A stretch of DNA of 64,000 nt from Prevotella koreensis (GTDB lineage: Bacteria; Bacteroidota; Bacteroidia; Bacteroidales; Bacteroidaceae), in assembly GCF_003977605.1 (NCBI RefSeq), contig NZ_RYYU01000001.1:2420600-2484599 (forward strand). The letters are read 5' to 3'. The position numbers and the translations under genes are program-made. Positions 62,837-64,000 of the stretch are shown piece after piece. Every line of letters begins with the position of its first letter. The first letter of the stretch is position 1. A model generated the notes under the pieces. The model was not told where the DNA came from and did not search any database. It worked only from the letters and a program-made list of their open reading frames with translations.

Positions 62837-63721
62837 CTATTCCTTCAATCGTTGTGGAATTTCAGGCATGGCACCATTTTGAGTGCAAACGTAGGCACTT
62901 ACTTCTACGGCAGTATGGTGTGCATCAGGTATAGACTTGCCATTGAGTATGGATCCTACGAATGAACCTGTGAATGAGTCGCCGGCTCCTACGGTATCTG
63001 CCACCTGAACCTTTGGAGTTTCTTGGAATGACATCTGTCCGGGATTGAAGACATAAGAACCATTTGTACCACAAGTGAGTACGAGCATATCGAGGTTATA
63101 TTTGCCTAAAATGAGCCAGCACTTATTCTCGATGTCGAGGCCGGGATAGCCGAACATACGTCCGATGAGCACCAGTTCCTCGTCATTAATCTTGAGTATG
63201 TTGCAGTGCTGCAACGACTCTCTGATTACTTCCTTTGTATAGAACTGCTGACGGAGATTGATGTCGAATATTTTCAGACAGTCGGCAGGTGTGGCCTCGA
63301 GGAATTTCTGTATGGTCTCACGGCTAACCACATTGCGCTGTGCCAGTGAACCAAAGCAGACCGCGCGGCAGTTGTGTGCGATGTCCTGAATGTCGTTGTT
63401 GAAAGGGATATTATCCCACGCAACGTTTTCTTTGATATCATAAGTAGGAACGCCTTGTTCGTCGAGTTGTACCTGAACAGTTCCGGTAGGATAGGGCACT
63501 TGTGGCATAAGGCTTTTCAAGTTATTATTCTTCAGTGCTTCAATGGTTTCTTCTGCCAACTTGTCCTCGCCCAATGCGCTGATAGCAATGGTGTTATCCA
63601 TGCCGAGGAATTGTCCTGCATGATAGGCAAAATTTGCAGGGGCACCGCCCAGTTTCTTTCCTTCGGGAAGAACATCCCATAAAACTTCTCCAAGTCCTAC
63701 AACATAACGTTTCTGATTCAT
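62837..63721 (-). CDS. PfkB-family carbohydrate kinase, probable fructokinase
   Basis: 294 aa. The N-terminal signature is LGGAPANFAYHAGQFLG and the C-terminal one DTVGAGDSFTGSF with the catalytic Asp. The adjacent gene (5-bp gap) encodes an MFS sugar permease. The pair is typical of sucrose/fructan use in Bacteroidales, where the kinase makes fructose-6-P. Substrate is inferred from context. Confidence 0.92.
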   Translation of the reverse strand: MNQKRYVVGLGEVLWDVLPEGKKLGGAPANFAYHAGQFLGMDNTIAISALGEDKLAEETIEALKNNNLKSLMPQVPYPTGTVQVQLDEQGVPTYDIKENVAWDNIPFNNDIQDIAHNCRAVCFGSLAQRNVVSRETIQKFLEATPADCLKIFDINLRQQFYTKEVIRESLQHCNILKINDEELVLIGRMFGYPGLDIENKCWLILGKYNLDMLVLTCGTNGSYVFNPGQMSFQETPKVQVADTVGAGDSFTGSFVGSILNGKSIPDAHHTAVEVSAYVCTQNGAMPEIPQRLKE

Positions 63722-63725
63722 GATT

Positions 63726-64000
63726 CTATGCTTTTTTTAGTTGTTTGATATAAGTAAATAGATAAACCACTCCTACAGCCATTACTAACACAGCGCCGGC
63801 TTGTCCCATTGAGTCGCTCATAAGTCCCATAAGTAGTGGGAACACGGTTCCGCCAAATAGTCCCATAATCATCAAACCACTGACTTCATTTTGTTTCTCC
63901 GGTATTGACTCCAAAGCAGTTGCAAAACACATGGAGAATACATTTGAGTTGCCGTAACCCACAAGAGCAATCGCCGTGTAGAGAATCAATTTATCATGTC
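63726..64000 (-). CDS. MFS sugar permease, C-terminal part (gene runs off the right edge)
   Basis: The frame is open to the window edge on the minus strand, so only the last 91 codons are here. The segments VGYGNSNVFSMCFATALE and ISGLMIMGLFGGTVFPLLMG-like helices fit the FucP/SMR-type family of sugar-proton symporters. It is co-directional with the fructokinase and 4 bp from it, consistent with fructose import. Confidence 0.85.
   Translation of the reverse strand, partial: HDKLILYTAIALVGYGNSNVFSMCFATALESIPEKQNEVSGLMIMGLFGGTVFPLLMGLMSDSMGQAGAVLVMAVGVVYLFTYIKQLKKA

Overview
The window comes from a Bacteroidales genome, most likely Prevotella or a close relative. The promoters fit the Bacteroidetes pattern (a TTTG or TTG box, about 20 bp, then TAnnTTTG). 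The genes with recognisable families (a DUF4492 gene leading cydAB, an NptA-type transporter with a PhoU tail, a BspA-like LRR protein, secreted proteins ending in GIYIVNGKK-type tails) are typical of that group. I saw no rRNA, tRNA or CRISPR array.

Bases 1-22,000 are an accessory, defence-rich island. From the left it holds a cut-off DUF4143-type ATPase, an unknown membrane-anchored protein, an XRE regulator beside repeated operator-like sites, and an AlbA_2/HATPase protein. A long minus-strand operon (15448 down to 3591) follows. It is a type 4 BREX system: an acidic 135-aa protein, brxP (PAPS-reductase-like with ferredoxin-like cysteines), a 139-aa protein resembling the DNA sulfur-binding domain of McrA-type phosphorothioate-dependent enzymes, brxC, pglZ and a short brxL. 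The operon ends with a 62-aa membrane protein and a 341-aa protein that share a KAG(N/D)NS(S/T)Q motif. Next come a helicase with a PD-(D/E)XK-like C-terminal region and a fic gene broken by a 5-bp duplication, with an imperfect ~175-bp direct repeat on both sides. A second DUF4143 ATPase and small hypotheticals close the island.

Bases 22,000-28,400 hold DUF6078, a tripartite hypothetical, dnaK, a divergently transcribed ATPase plus TOPRIM-like DUF4435 pair (similar in plan to PARIS/OLD systems), and trmB. From 28,600 to 32,000 lie a secreted surface-type protein and a secreted DNA/RNA nuclease.

Bases 32,000-53,300 are mostly core genome: a five-gene ABC-2/HlyD/TolC export operon without its own ATPase, DUF4492-cydA-cydB, the block dxs-trkA-trkH-manA, mrp, an AlkD-like gene, an orphan OmpR-type regulator, nptA and an M15 peptidase. 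dxs carries two low-complexity insertions built from a 7-bp repeat.

Bases 53,300-64,000 hold an HhH/beta-barrel protein, a membrane-bound LuxR regulator divergent from a 1196-aa surface protein with a 58-aa peptide gene behind it, a BspA-like LRR protein, fructokinase, and a cut-off MFS sugar permease. Three intergenic regions (27.4, 38.2 and 55.4 kb) carry the same family of palindromic repeats built around CGCCCAAATTGG/CGCCCATTTTGC.
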